From: Bacilli bacterium
GTDB taxonomy: Bacteria > Bacillota_I > Bacilli_A > RFN20 > CAG-826
Direction of reading: 5' to 3'
DNA: 64,000 nucleotides
Assembly (NCBI GenBank): GCA_022641095.1
Contig: JALCDB010000001.1
Coordinates: 364,802-428,801 of the forward strand
Part shown: positions 28,301 through 37,861 of the stretch, in pieces
How positions within the stretch are numbered: position 1 is the first letter of the stretch
How the letters are laid out: every line of letters starts with the position of its first letter
The notes under the pieces: generated by a model
What the model saw: only the letters and a program-made list of their open reading frames with translations
Database searches by the model: none
Told to the model about the DNA's origin: nothing
Translations under genes and position numbers: made by a program

Positions 28301-29701
28301 TTAGGACGCAGAGACGCATTCGGATACGGCCGCCGTGAAGGCACCGTCAACGGAAAGACCGTTCTGAACGATGTTGGCGAGGATCTCGCCTACGGCCGTT
28401 CGAGCCGTCGAAGAACCGACGAAGACCGGAGAATAGAAATAGTTATCGCGAAGATCTTGCGTCATCGTGGCGACTTTGCCAAACGTCGAAGACGCATTGT
28501 CATCGAGCCAATTCGCGTATTCCTGACTTTCGAAGGAGGAAACGCGAACCGGGTCGTAACCGGTTGAGGCCGTCGCGAAATAAACGCTGTTGACGTAACG
28601 CGTCGCGAACTTGTAGAAGAGCCAAGCGCCGTACTTATCGGCCCAGTTCCCGCGGTTGAAGAAGCAAAGAGACGGTCCTTGCTGAATGACCTTGAGATCG
28701 TGGTTGGCCCAGTGAGGGACGCGAGCGACTTCGGAATCAAAGTTGTCGGTCGTCGCATAGCTGGTGCCGCCGGTCGAGCCGACGAACATGATAATGGATT
28801 GTTCGGTGTACTTCGTTGAGGCGTAAGCGCCGTTGGCGGTCGTGGCTTTCGTCACGAAATAGCCATCGTTATAGTACTCGACCAATTTGTTCATTAAGGC
28901 TTTGGCTTCCGGGTTGTTGAAGAGGTAATGATCGCCCGCGCTGGAAGTATAGGGAATCCCAAGTTGCTCGCAACTGCTGATGAAGAAGTTGGAGTCGGCG
29001 TCGTATCCTAGCGGCGTCTTATCCGGGGCTATTTCCTTAATGTGGGCGCACAAGGACCACATCTCCTCCCATGTTTCCGGAACGCTTAACCCATAGGCGT
29101 CGAAGAAGGTCTTGTTGTAGAAAAGGGCTTCGGTCGACTTGCAGAAAGGAACGCTGTAGGTCCCTTCTTTTTGATAAGCCGTGCCTTCGTCCCAATACTC
29201 CTTGACGAAATCGTTCACGCCGTAAACGGATTTTCCGTCCTCGTCGTGGCAACCTTCGACGGCCTTGTCGGCCTCTTGAAAGCCGAGGGTTGGGTCATCG
29301 ACGAAACCGGAGACGTCCATGACGGCGTTGGCATCGAGGTAGTTGGCGACGTGATCCGGGTAGCAATAGGCCACCGTCGGCGTGGTGCCAGCCGGGATCG
29401 CGTTGTTGATTTTCGTCTCGATATCCGAATAGCCACCCTGCTGGGTGATGTTGATCTTGATGTTGGGGTATATCTTGTTGAAAGCCGCGACGAGGGTGTT
29501 GAGGGCATCCCCGTTGTTCTTGCCGTTGATTGTCCAGAAAGTGACGGCCGCCTTAAGGGAGGCCGGATCGCCATAGGTGACCGTGTCGTAGTTACGATAG
29601 GTCGTGTCCACTGACGATGAGGAGGTGTTTTGGCAAGCGCAAAGGGAAGCGGTCGTCAATAAGCCCAAAACAAGGTATTTGTTGATTTTCCGCGTTTTCA
29701 T
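28301..29701 (-). CDS. ABC transporter extracellular solute-binding lipoprotein (family 1), copy 2
   Basis: 466 aa; lipobox TTASLCACQNTSS; AAVTFWTINGKNNGDALNTLVAAFNKIYPNIKINIT; paralog of the next gene. Confidence 0.88.
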   Translation of the reverse strand: MKTRKINKYLVLGLLTTASLCACQNTSSSSVDTTYRNYDTVTYGDPASLKAAVTFWTINGKNNGDALNTLVAAFNKIYPNIKINITQQGGYSDIETKINNAIPAGTTPTVAYCYPDHVANYLDANAVMDVSGFVDDPTLGFQEADKAVEGCHDEDGKSVYGVNDFVKEYWDEGTAYQKEGTYSVPFCKSTEALFYNKTFFDAYGLSVPETWEEMWSLCAHIKEIAPDKTPLGYDADSNFFISSCEQLGIPYTSSAGDHYLFNNPEAKALMNKLVEYYNDGYFVTKATTANGAYASTKYTEQSIIMFVGSTGGTSYATTDNFDSEVARVPHWANHDLKVIQQGPSLCFFNRGNWADKYGAWLFYKFATRYVNSVYFATASTGYDPVRVSSFESQEYANWLDDNASSTFGKVATMTQDLRDNYFYSPVFVGSSTARTAVGEILANIVQNGLSVDGAFTAAVSECVSAS

Positions 29702-29705
29702 TGGT

Positions 29706-31130
29706 TCAGTCCGTGATCAACGCGCAGGCGCCCATGGCGTCTTGGAAGGCCGTATCGACATCCTTGGTTCCAAGCATGACGCTCGAGAAAAGGCCGCCGA
29801 CTTCGGTGCGGGCAGTCGAACTGCCTTTGAAAGCCGGAGAGGTGTAGAAAGCGGTCTGGTAGTGATTTTGAACATAGGTCTCAGCCGTCGCGATGAGATT
29901 GTTCTGTCCGCCGGCGCCGGTCGAATCCTCAATCCACTGCTTCCAATATTCGGTCTCATAGGAACTGGCGCGGACCGGGGAGTAGCCAGTAAGGGAGGCG
30001 AGGTTGGCGCTGTTGACGGAATTCGTGATGAATTTATAGAAGAGCCAAGCGGCCTGCTTTTGGGCGGTCGTGGCGCGTTTGAAGATACAAACCGAAGGCC
30101 CTTGCTGAATGACTTTTGGGGACTCGGTGTCAACCTGCGGGATGCCGGCGACGCCGATGTTGAAATCATCGGTGTAGTTGTAACTGGTGCCGCCGGTCGA
30201 ACCGACGGTCATGAAGAGCGACTGGGCCGTGAATTGGGTCGAGGTGTAGGAGCTGTTGGCGGACGTTCCTTTGGTCGTGAAGTAACCGGCGTCGAACTTG
30301 CTCTTGAAATCCCTGATGAAAGCTTTGGCCTGGTCATTGTTGAAAAGGTAATGCGGATTGCTGACGCTGGTGTAAGGGATGCCAGCCTGCTGAAGGTAAG
30401 TGATGAAAAGGTTGTCGTCGCTGTCGTAGCCTAGCGGCGTGACTTTGGGGAAATCGCCCGAATCCTTTACCTCCTTGCACAGGTTCCACATTTCGTCCCA
30501 CGTCGTCGGGACTTGCCATCCTTTGGCGTCAAAAACCGTCTTGTTGTAGAACATGACTTCGGTCGACTTGCTGTAGGGCATGCTATAAACGCCGGGGTTG
30601 GCGTACTCGATGCCCTCGTCGATATAAGAGGAGACGAAATCCTCTTTGCCGCCGGCTTGGGTGAGATCGTCAACGCCTAAGCCGATCGTCGGATCAGCGA
30701 CATAGCCGGCAAGGTTTTCGACGGCGCCGGCCGAAAGATAAGAGGCGACATGGTCCGGATAGCAAATAGCCATGGTCGGCGCGGTGCCGGCCGGAATGGC
30801 GTTGGAGATGTCGGTGTAGATGCCAGTGTAGGAATTGTGGTTCACCAAATTGACGGTGATGTTGGGATAACGCTTGTGAAATTCGGTGGCCATCGCGGTC
30901 GCGAACGTGGCGTTGGGCGAGGTACCGCCGCCGAACGTCTCCCAGAAATCGATCGTCGCGGTGATGTTTTGCTCATCGCCCGTGAAGGCGACGTAATCGG
31001 AGGGGACCTCGAAGGGATCGGTTTTGCTGCTGGCGGCGCCACTGCTGGCGGCGCTGTTCGTGTTGGAGCAGGCGGCTAGCATGGACAGAAGCATGACGGA
31101 TGCGGGAAGAATCTTTTTCAGCTTGTTCAT
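29706..31130 (-). CDS. ABC transporter extracellular solute-binding lipoprotein (family 1), copy 1
   Basis: 474 aa; lipobox LLSMLAACSNTNS; ATIDFWETFGGGTSPNATFATAMATEFHKRYPNITVNLV. Confidence 0.88.
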   Translation of the reverse strand: MNKLKKILPASVMLLSMLAACSNTNSAASSGAASSKTDPFEVPSDYVAFTGDEQNITATIDFWETFGGGTSPNATFATAMATEFHKRYPNITVNLVNHNSYTGIYTDISNAIPAGTAPTMAICYPDHVASYLSAGAVENLAGYVADPTIGLGVDDLTQAGGKEDFVSSYIDEGIEYANPGVYSMPYSKSTEVMFYNKTVFDAKGWQVPTTWDEMWNLCKEVKDSGDFPKVTPLGYDSDDNLFITYLQQAGIPYTSVSNPHYLFNNDQAKAFIRDFKSKFDAGYFTTKGTSANSSYTSTQFTAQSLFMTVGSTGGTSYNYTDDFNIGVAGIPQVDTESPKVIQQGPSVCIFKRATTAQKQAAWLFYKFITNSVNSANLASLTGYSPVRASSYETEYWKQWIEDSTGAGGQNNLIATAETYVQNHYQTAFYTSPAFKGSSTARTEVGGLFSSVMLGTKDVDTAFQDAMGACALITD

Positions 31131-31223
31131 TTTTGAACACTCCTTTCAGCTAATTATTGAAGCCCGTCGGTAGCGATCGGGCAATCAACCGAACGAAAGA
31201 CGGATCTACTCGTCTATAAACGA

Positions 31224-32222
31224 TTAGCCTTTGATGCCGGCGCGGCCAACGCCCTTCATGATATACTTGCGGAAGAAGATGAACAAAAGCAGCAACGGGA
31301 CCGTGACGAGGACGGTGGCGGCCATCTGAAGGCCGTATTCCGGTTCGCCCGAGGTTGAAGTGAAAGAGGAACGAAGGCCGTTGGTGATCAGCCTCCACTC
31401 CTGCTTGCTGGCGACTAGGTTCGGCCACACGTAGGAATTCCAAGAACCCATGAGTTTAAGAATGAAAATGGAGATGATGGTCGGCGAAGCGAGGGGGACC
31501 ATGACCTGCCAAAGGAAACTCCAATCGCTCTTGCCATCGACTTTGGCGGCCAAATACAGCTCATTTGGGATCTGCTTGAAGTTCTGGCGGAGCAAATAGA
31601 TATAGAAGACGCTTACCCAAAAGGGGACGATCATGGACGTGAAGACGCCGACCACGTTGCCAAGCCAACCGAAGTTAGCGACCGTAATATAGTTGGTGAT
31701 GACCATCATTTCGCCCGGAATCATCATCGTGGCGAGAAGGACGGCGAAGAGGAAATCGCGGCCTTTGAACTCCAAGCGAGCGAAGGCGAAAGCGGCGAAG
31801 ATCGTGGTGATGATGGTACCAAGGGTGCTAATGATGCCGACGATCAGGGTGTTGCGAAGGTAAGTGACGAAATCGAAGGATTGGAAAACCTTGACGTAAT
31901 TGCTCCAAAGGACGGCCTCCGGGAAGAAGGTTTGCTGGGTGGCGCGGATCTCGGTTGTGCTCTTGAGCGAGGTGATGATCATCCAATAGAACGGGAAGAT
32001 GACGATCAGGGCCATGAAGATCAAAAACGCGTAAACGAGAACGAGCGAAAGGATCTTGCCCGTTTTTTGGGCTTTCTCGAGCGCCGCGACGTTGGCGTTT
32101 CCCTCGCGGATGACCAAAGTCATCGATTTCGTGTCGATGGCGGCGTACTCGGGGCTCTTGCGATGCCTCTCGTAGGCTATTTCCCCGCGCGAGGGTTTGT
32201 AAGCTTTCTCTTTTTTTGCCAT
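31224..32222 (-). CDS. Carbohydrate-type ABC transporter permease (MalG/UgpE-like)
   Basis: 332 aa; EAA motif ELYLAAKVDGKSDWSFLWQVMVPLASPTIISIFI; six TM segments. Confidence 0.93.
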   Translation of the reverse strand: MAKKEKAYKPSRGEIAYERHRKSPEYAAIDTKSMTLVIREGNANVAALEKAQKTGKILSLVLVYAFLIFMALIVIFPFYWMIITSLKSTTEIRATQQTFFPEAVLWSNYVKVFQSFDFVTYLRNTLIVGIISTLGTIITTIFAAFAFARLEFKGRDFLFAVLLATMMIPGEMMVITNYITVANFGWLGNVVGVFTSMIVPFWVSVFYIYLLRQNFKQIPNELYLAAKVDGKSDWSFLWQVMVPLASPTIISIFILKLMGSWNSYVWPNLVASKQEWRLITNGLRSSFTSTSGEPEYGLQMAATVLVTVPLLLLFIFFRKYIMKGVGRAGIKG

Positions 32223-32223
32223 A

Positions 32224-33141
32224 TCAATAATAAACCCTCTTCTTTGAGACCCAGAACTGCAAAGCGGTGAACGCCAATATGACCAAGAACAAGAGGACGG
32301 CGGCGGCCGATCCGTATTGGACCTGGTTATTGCCGATGGTGTCGTAAATGTAATAGACGACGGTGTACATGTTCTTGCTTCCCGCCGAAGTGCCTTGGCG
32401 GCCGATCAAGCCGACGACAGCCGTGTATTCCTTGAACGCGCCGATGAATGAGGTAATGAGGACGTAAAGAATCTGCGGGGATAAAAGCGGGACCGTGATT
32501 TTCGTCAAAGTCCGCCATTTGCCGGCGCAGTCGATCTTGGCGGCGTCATAGTACTGCTTGTCGATGCCGGCGAGGCCGCTCAGGAAAATAAGGATTTTGA
32601 ACGGCAACGCGTGCCAAATGATATAGACGCATAAGGCGAACATGGCTCGAGTTTGGCTGGCGCCTAAATCGATCCACGGGGTGCCCGGTTGGCCAATGAT
32701 GTAGTTGATGATGCCTTCGTAATCGAAAAGAACGGCGAAGACCATGCCGACGGCGATGGCGTTGGTGACATAGGGGACGAAGAAAATGGTCTGCATGATC
32801 TTCTTAAACCACGGGATGGCGTTTAGGCCGACCGATATGAGCAAAGCGATGATGGTCGAAAGCGGGACCGTCACAAAGACGATGATAAGGGTGTTGGGAA
32901 TAGCGTATTTGATGACATCGGTCATGTAATACGTCGTTCCTTGATACTCCGTTCCGACGAGTCCAAGGACCATGCCAAAGTTATCGAATGTGAATCCGTC
33001 GCTCGTTTGGGTAAGATAGTTGTAGTTCTTCAGGAAAGCGATGCCGATCGTGCTGATAAGCGGATAAAAAGTGAACACCGCCATCAAAATGATGATCGGG
33101 GCCAGATATAACCATGCTTTCCAGTTGTTTTTCTTGATCAT
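32224..33141 (-). CDS. Carbohydrate-type ABC transporter permease (MalF/UgpA-like)
   Basis: EAA motif QYYDAAKIDCAGKWRTLTKITVPLLSPQILYVLIT; six TM segments. Confidence 0.93.
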   Translation of the reverse strand: MIKKNNWKAWLYLAPIIILMAVFTFYPLISTIGIAFLKNYNYLTQTSDGFTFDNFGMVLGLVGTEYQGTTYYMTDVIKYAIPNTLIIVFVTVPLSTIIALLISVGLNAIPWFKKIMQTIFFVPYVTNAIAVGMVFAVLFDYEGIINYIIGQPGTPWIDLGASQTRAMFALCVYIIWHALPFKILIFLSGLAGIDKQYYDAAKIDCAGKWRTLTKITVPLLSPQILYVLITSFIGAFKEYTAVVGLIGRQGTSAGSKNMYTVVYYIYDTIGNNQVQYGSAAAVLLFLVILAFTALQFWVSKKRVYY

Positions 33142-33143
33142 GG

Positions 33144-34301
33144 TTAAATGAGCTTTTCCTCTTTGCCTTCTTTGGAGAAAGCGAAGCACTTATGAGGCTT
33201 GATGGAGACTCTGACGTCGCCCACGCCGACTTTTTCGAAGGCGTCGATGACGAACTTCTCCGGGCGTAGTTCATCCGGGTTGCTAGCCACGAGCATGATG
33301 TCGCGACCCATGGTCAGGATGCGCTCCACGTGAAGAGTGAGAGGCCCTTCCGGATCGATGACGATGCCCTCGGGCCGGATTCCGACCGTGACGTCCTGAT
33401 TCGGGATCTTCTTCTCAGTGATTTCGCGAACCATGGCTTTGCCGATATAAATCTTGTTGCCTTTGATGCGGCCGCCATAGAAATTGATCGGAGGGGTGCC
33501 AAGGAAATTGGCCACGAACCGGTTGTCCGGCTCGTTATAGACGTCCTGAGGGAGGCCGATCTGCTGCTTGACACCAAGTTTCATGACGACAAGGCTATCC
33601 GAAATCGACATGGCTTCCTCTTGGTCGTGGGTAACGAAGATCGTGGTGATGCCGGTCTCCTGCTGAATGCGGCGGATTTCCTCGCGGGTCTGCAAGCGAA
33701 GGCGGGCATCCAAGTTGGATAAGGGCTCATCAAGGAGCAAAACGCGCGGATGCTTGACGAGGGCGCGGGCGATGGCGACGCGCTGCTGCTGGCCGCCGGA
33801 GAGTTGCGATGGTTTGCGCCAAAGATACTCTTCGATTTGAACGATTTTCGCGGTCTCGTGGACCAGTTTGTCGATTTCGTCTTTGGAAAGGCGGCGCTTG
33901 CTGACAAGAGGCTTGCCATCCGGCCCAAGGACTTCTTTCCCGTCTTTGTCGAGGATTTTCTCCTCGATGCGAAGGTTCGTGAGCGGGAAAGCGACGTTCT
34001 TATAGACCGTCATGTGCGGATAAAGGGCGTAGTTTTGGAAAACCAAGCCGATGCCGCGTTTTTCCGGGGCGAGGGCGGTGACGTCCTCATCGCCGAACCA
34101 AATCTCGCCAGAGGTCGGCTCGAGTAAGCCAGCGATCATGTATAGGGTCGTGGATTTGCCACAGCCCGAAGGACCTAGCAACGCGAAAAGCTTTCCATCC
34201 GTGACGGTCAGATTCATGTCTTCGACGGCATGCGTGTCAGGGATGTTCTTTTTCGGGTTGCCGGGGAAAGTCTTGGTCAGATGCTTAAGCCTGATTTCCA
34301 T
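33144..34301 (-). CDS. ABC transporter ATP-binding protein (UgpC/MsmX/MalK-like)
   Basis: 385 aa; Walker [11 protein letters not shown], signature [15 protein letters not shown], Walker [21 protein letters not shown]-like C-terminus. Confidence 0.95.
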   Translation of the reverse strand: MEIRLKHLTKTFPGNPKKNIPDTHAVEDMNLTVTDGKLFALLGPSGCGKSTTLYMIAGLLEPTSGEIWFGDEDVTALAPEKRGIGLVFQNYALYPHMTVYKNVAFPLTNLRIEEKILDKDGKEVLGPDGKPLVSKRRLSKDEIDKLVHETAKIVQIEEYLWRKPSQLSGGQQQRVAIARALVKHPRVLLLDEPLSNLDARLRLQTREEIRRIQQETGITTIFVTHDQEEAMSISDSLVVMKLGVKQQIGLPQDVYNEPDNRFVANFLGTPPINFYGGRIKGNKIYIGKAMVREITEKKIPNQDVTVGIRPEGIVIDPEGPLTLHVERILTMGRDIMLVASNPDELRPEKFVIDAFEKVGVGDVRVSIKPHKCFAFSKEGKEEKLI

Positions 34302-34343
34302 CGTTTTTCTCCTAAGTTAGAACACATTGCTATTTTACGCAAC

Positions 34344-34436
34344 GGGCTACCTTCTTACAAGGTAAGACACTATAAAATACACCGATTGGTTTCCTTGTGG
34401 TAGCCCTTTCTTCGACATTTCAAAGCGCTTACTTCG
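34344..34436 (-). promoter_or_regulatory. Promoter/leader region of the ABC-nuclease operon
   Basis: GGGCTACC (34344-34351) pairs with GGTAGCCC (34399-34406); nested CAAGG/CCTTG; TTGTAA-N17-TAAAAT promoter-like elements; AAGCGCTT core at 34423-34430. Confidence 0.5.
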
Positions 34437-34445
34437 CCAATGAAC

Positions 34446-35492
34446 CTATTTTTCAGTCAATTTCGTGGTGTCTTTGAGAATCATCGAATTCAGTTTTTCA
34501 TTGCGCTTTTGGTATTCGTCAAAGGAAAAATAAACCGTGTCGTCGGAGGAATCGATCACGTAAACGCCGGTAACGTAGTCATGGAACGATTGCCCGTCCC
34601 GCCGCTTCATCATCATCGTGAAAGAAACAAGTATCGGCACTCCGAAAGCGGCCGAGCCAAGAACGAATTCGACGAAGAAAAGAATAAGCGAACGGGCCCA
34701 AAATTGGCCGGCGGAGGGATTTACCGCCCTAGCGTTGATGAGCGACAGTTTGAAGACTTTCTTGCCCAAGGTCTGCCACCCTCGTTTGAAGAAAAGGGGG
34801 ATGAGGCAGTAGAAGATGAAAAGCGAGAGGAGCGAGAGCAGGTAAATAAGCAAGAAGGCGCTCCAGAAAACGAGGCGGGAGGCATCGATGTACTCCGGGC
34901 GTTGGGTGCCGATCAAGGGGATTGCGTGGTTGTCGATCGCCTCCTCATAAAAGGAAACGAGAGCCTCATAACCGACCGTTGGTTCGAGGCTCGTGGAGCC
35001 TTCGCTACCGGCGACGTAATGCCAGTAAGGGCCTTTGTTTTTCCCCCGCTCGATCGCGCCGTCCCCCACTTTGAGGCTCAGATACTTTTGCTCGCCTGTC
35101 CCATCGGCGAAGAAATCGGGATTGCCATAGAATTCGGTAAGGCATCGCTCGTAATCGGCGTCAAGGGCTTTATACTCGCTCTCCTCATGGCTTTCCGAAT
35201 CATCGAAGGTCCAGGCCGTGGTGACCGAAACGATGGAGGAACCGCTCTTGAGGTAAAGGGAACTCGCAAGTTCGATTTCCCCCATCGTGTCTTGGGCCGC
35301 AAGGTAAGAGGGGCTCTTTTCAAGGATGGCGTTCCCTCCGGCGCTTAAGCACGTGGCGAGGACCGCCGCGCAAACGAAATCGAAAAGAAAGGCGAAAAGC
35401 CGTTTGACCCAACTTGCTTTCTTATATTCGAGTTCGATGGGCTTCGACTCGGCGGGGGCGGCCTCAGTTTGCCGCGTCGTTTCCGTTTCCAT
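34446..35492 (-). CDS. RDD-like membrane protein (third of three tandem copies)
   Basis: KRLFAFLFDFVCAAVLATCL (R..A..D) and QTLGKKVFKLSLINA...HDYVTGVYV, with a large insert between the first two TMs. Confidence 0.65.
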   Translation of the reverse strand: METETTRQTEAAPAESKPIELEYKKASWVKRLFAFLFDFVCAAVLATCLSAGGNAILEKSPSYLAAQDTMGEIELASSLYLKSGSSIVSVTTAWTFDDSESHEESEYKALDADYERCLTEFYGNPDFFADGTGEQKYLSLKVGDGAIERGKNKGPYWHYVAGSEGSTSLEPTVGYEALVSFYEEAIDNHAIPLIGTQRPEYIDASRLVFWSAFLLIYLLSLLSLFIFYCLIPLFFKRGWQTLGKKVFKLSLINARAVNPSAGQFWARSLILFFVEFVLGSAAFGVPILVSFTMMMKRRDGQSFHDYVTGVYVIDSSDDTVYFSFDEYQKRNEKLNSMILKDTTKLTEK

Positions 35493-36624
35493 CAGGGGCC
35501 TCCATATCGCCGTTTTTGGCCTCGGCGGCCGCTTGGCGCGCCTCGATAAGCGCGTCAAGGCTCTCTTTCTCCACCACCGTCGTGAAAGAGGCAAGGTCAT
35601 GCAAGCTTTTCTTTCGCTTGGTGAAAAGGGCCAAAAAACCCGAAGTCACGACGATAAGCAACGAACTTAGGCAGAGGGTGAACATGTTGAAAGTCCAGAC
35701 ACCCGAACCGACGAAGGGTAGGGATATAGCGTTGGTCTGAATGAAGAAAAACGGCGCGAAAAGAGTCAAGAACGCGAACTCCAAAATCTCGATAAGGCCT
35801 CGGGAAACGGTTTGCCAGACGCTGAGATCGCCACTATCGGAAACCACGACGAGTTTAAGCCCCCGCTTGGCGATGGTTTGCCCATGATGGTTGAGCAAGG
35901 GGATCGCAATGTAGCAAATCAGGGCCGCGATGCCATAGCTCACAAGACTTCCCCAGGCCGCCGCGTGGGCGATGCGCTCGTTGAGGGAAAGATGCTCTTG
36001 ATAGAGAGGTTTATACGCATCGCTGCTTCCGAATTCGAGCCAGACTTTTCGGTACGTCAAAGAGAAGGCCGAGGAAGCGGAGTTATAGGCTCCTTCGGCC
36101 TCGCTTCCGAGGTCGGTGCCCTCAAGGTAACCGCGAACGAGCTTTTTATAGGTGGGCTTAAAGGAAACGCCCGCGTCGGCCTTCTCGAAAAGGTAGGCGT
36201 AGGAGGAGGCCGAACCATCCTCTGCGGCCTCGTAATCCTCGCGAAGCATAAGATCCTGATAATCCGCCGCTGCCCCTTCCTTATACACGACCGTGTAGTA
36301 ACGGAGGCAATCGCGCTCCGGGTAATAAACGTCGGCCGCCATGACGGTCAGCCAGCTCTCTCCCATCGCTTTCGCCTCGCTGTCGCTAGGGGCGACGGCA
36401 TTCTTCGCCTCAAGCAAATGGGTTGGGGATATCGCATTAACTAAAGAAACGTCAACGGAAGACAGTTCTTTAGCCGTTGAGTAGTAACCGAACATCGGCG
36501 CTCCGGCCGCCGCGAAAAGGACCATCGCCATCATGGCGGTAATGACCGCATCGATGAAAAAAGCCCCAAATCTTCGACCGTTATTGGTTCCAATAGTCAC
36601 ATCAGACTGTCGCTTAATTTCCAT
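35464..36624 (-). CDS. RDD-like membrane protein (second of three)
   Basis: 386 aa; NGRRFGAFFIDAVITAMMAM and HGQTIAKRGLKLVVVSDSG. Confidence 0.65.
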   Translation of the reverse strand: MEIKRQSDVTIGTNNGRRFGAFFIDAVITAMMAMVLFAAAGAPMFGYYSTAKELSSVDVSLVNAISPTHLLEAKNAVAPSDSEAKAMGESWLTVMAADVYYPERDCLRYYTVVYKEGAAADYQDLMLREDYEAAEDGSASSYAYLFEKADAGVSFKPTYKKLVRGYLEGTDLGSEAEGAYNSASSAFSLTYRKVWLEFGSSDAYKPLYQEHLSLNERIAHAAAWGSLVSYGIAALICYIAIPLLNHHGQTIAKRGLKLVVVSDSGDLSVWQTVSRGLIEILEFAFLTLFAPFFFIQTNAISLPFVGSGVWTFNMFTLCLSSLLIVVTSGFLALFTKRKKSLHDLASFTTVVEKESLDALIEARQAAAEAKNGDMEAPDGNGNDAAN

Positions 36625-37766
36625 TAACGTTTCGTTTCCTCACTTAGAGGGGCGATCTTTGGTTTGTGGGCGAGGATGTAATCGTCCTTTTCTTTTTCGT
36701 CAGCGAAAACGATGGATTTCTTCATGTCGACGACCATTGTCCCGGCAATTCGCTCATGAAATGAGCGGCGCGTTTTGCTCACCATGAGGGACAAATAGTC
36801 GACGAGGGAGAGGACGGCGAAGGCCAAAAGTCCGATAAGAAGCGGGTAGACGCAGGCGAAGAGGCACTCCACGAGCATCAAAAGGGGGTGGGCCGCCTTT
36901 CGGAATCCTTTGAGATGGAAACCGTTCTTGTCCGTGACACCCAAATGGCAAATCGTCTTGCCAATGGTTTCGTCGTTCTTCCGGCATAGCGGAATCAGGA
37001 AAACGAAAACGAGGAAAGAGGGCCCTAAAGCGAGGGCAAAACCCGCCCCGCGCTTAAGCTGATACGAGGAGAGGGCATCGACGACCGAGGACTCCCCCAC
37101 GGCAATCCTCGCCGCGTCGACGGAAAGGCCGCCTGAGGAAGAGGAATCGTAGAAGTAAGCGTTAAGTTCCGCCAGAGTGTCGCTCAGTTCCCCGCTTTCG
37201 CGATCGCCCACGATCGCCGCGTATTTTTCTTGAAGAACCGGCAGAGCCAAAAGATCGAGAGCGGGAGCCGCCCCCCCATCCACGATGGCATAGGCGAAAT
37301 ACTTGTTGCTCCCGGCGCGCGAAGACTCGCTCGAAGGGTCCACGCCCGAAGGATCGGGAAGCCCCATCACGGTCTCGTAGAAATAAGCCGGGGTGAAATG
37401 CTCGTCGGCCTTAACCCCGTCCACCGCATCGCCATTTTGGGGCAAAAAATCGGTATAAAAGCCGTAGACGGCGCCCAGATTCAAGTCATAGCCATCGCCG
37501 CTTTGGGAAGAATCCGAGGCATTGGCGTAGAGTTTCAAGGTGTAGCTGACCGCCTGAGTCCCGCTATAGGAAATGGAGAAGAGGCCCGTCTCGTCAAGAT
37601 AAGCGCAGGCCGAGGAAAAATCATCATAACCGCCGACGGATTTAAGGAAGAAAGTCGACGTGACGAAGAAAAACAAAAGGAGCCCGCTCAAAAGGGAAAG
37701 GACCAAATCGATAAAATGCGCAAGGACGCGTTTTCCGCTCGTCGGCTCCGCAATCTTTTCATTCAT
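36624..37766 (-). CDS. RDD-like membrane protein (first of three)
   Basis: 380 aa; SGKRVLAHFIDLVLSLLSGLLLFF and NDETIGKTICHLGVTDKNGF...SFHERIAGTMVVD. Confidence 0.65.
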   Translation of the reverse strand: MNEKIAEPTSGKRVLAHFIDLVLSLLSGLLLFFFVTSTFFLKSVGGYDDFSSACAYLDETGLFSISYSGTQAVSYTLKLYANASDSSQSGDGYDLNLGAVYGFYTDFLPQNGDAVDGVKADEHFTPAYFYETVMGLPDPSGVDPSSESSRAGSNKYFAYAIVDGGAAPALDLLALPVLQEKYAAIVGDRESGELSDTLAELNAYFYDSSSSGGLSVDAARIAVGESSVVDALSSYQLKRGAGFALALGPSFLVFVFLIPLCRKNDETIGKTICHLGVTDKNGFHLKGFRKAAHPLLMLVECLFACVYPLLIGLLAFAVLSLVDYLSLMVSKTRRSFHERIAGTMVVDMKKSIVFADEKEKDDYILAHKPKIAPLSEETKR

Positions 37767-37815
37767 ACGAAAGTAAGTTTAATCGTTAATGCCCGCCGAT
37801 GCCATACGCGAACGC

Positions 37816-37845
37816 GAAAAAAAGCCCCATCTTGCGATGAGGCTT
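37816..37845 (-). terminator. Terminator downstream of tuf
   Basis: AAGCCTCATC-GCAA-GATGGGGCTT followed by a T-run on the minus strand. Confidence 0.8.
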
Positions 37846-37861
37846 GCTTATCAAAACCGGA

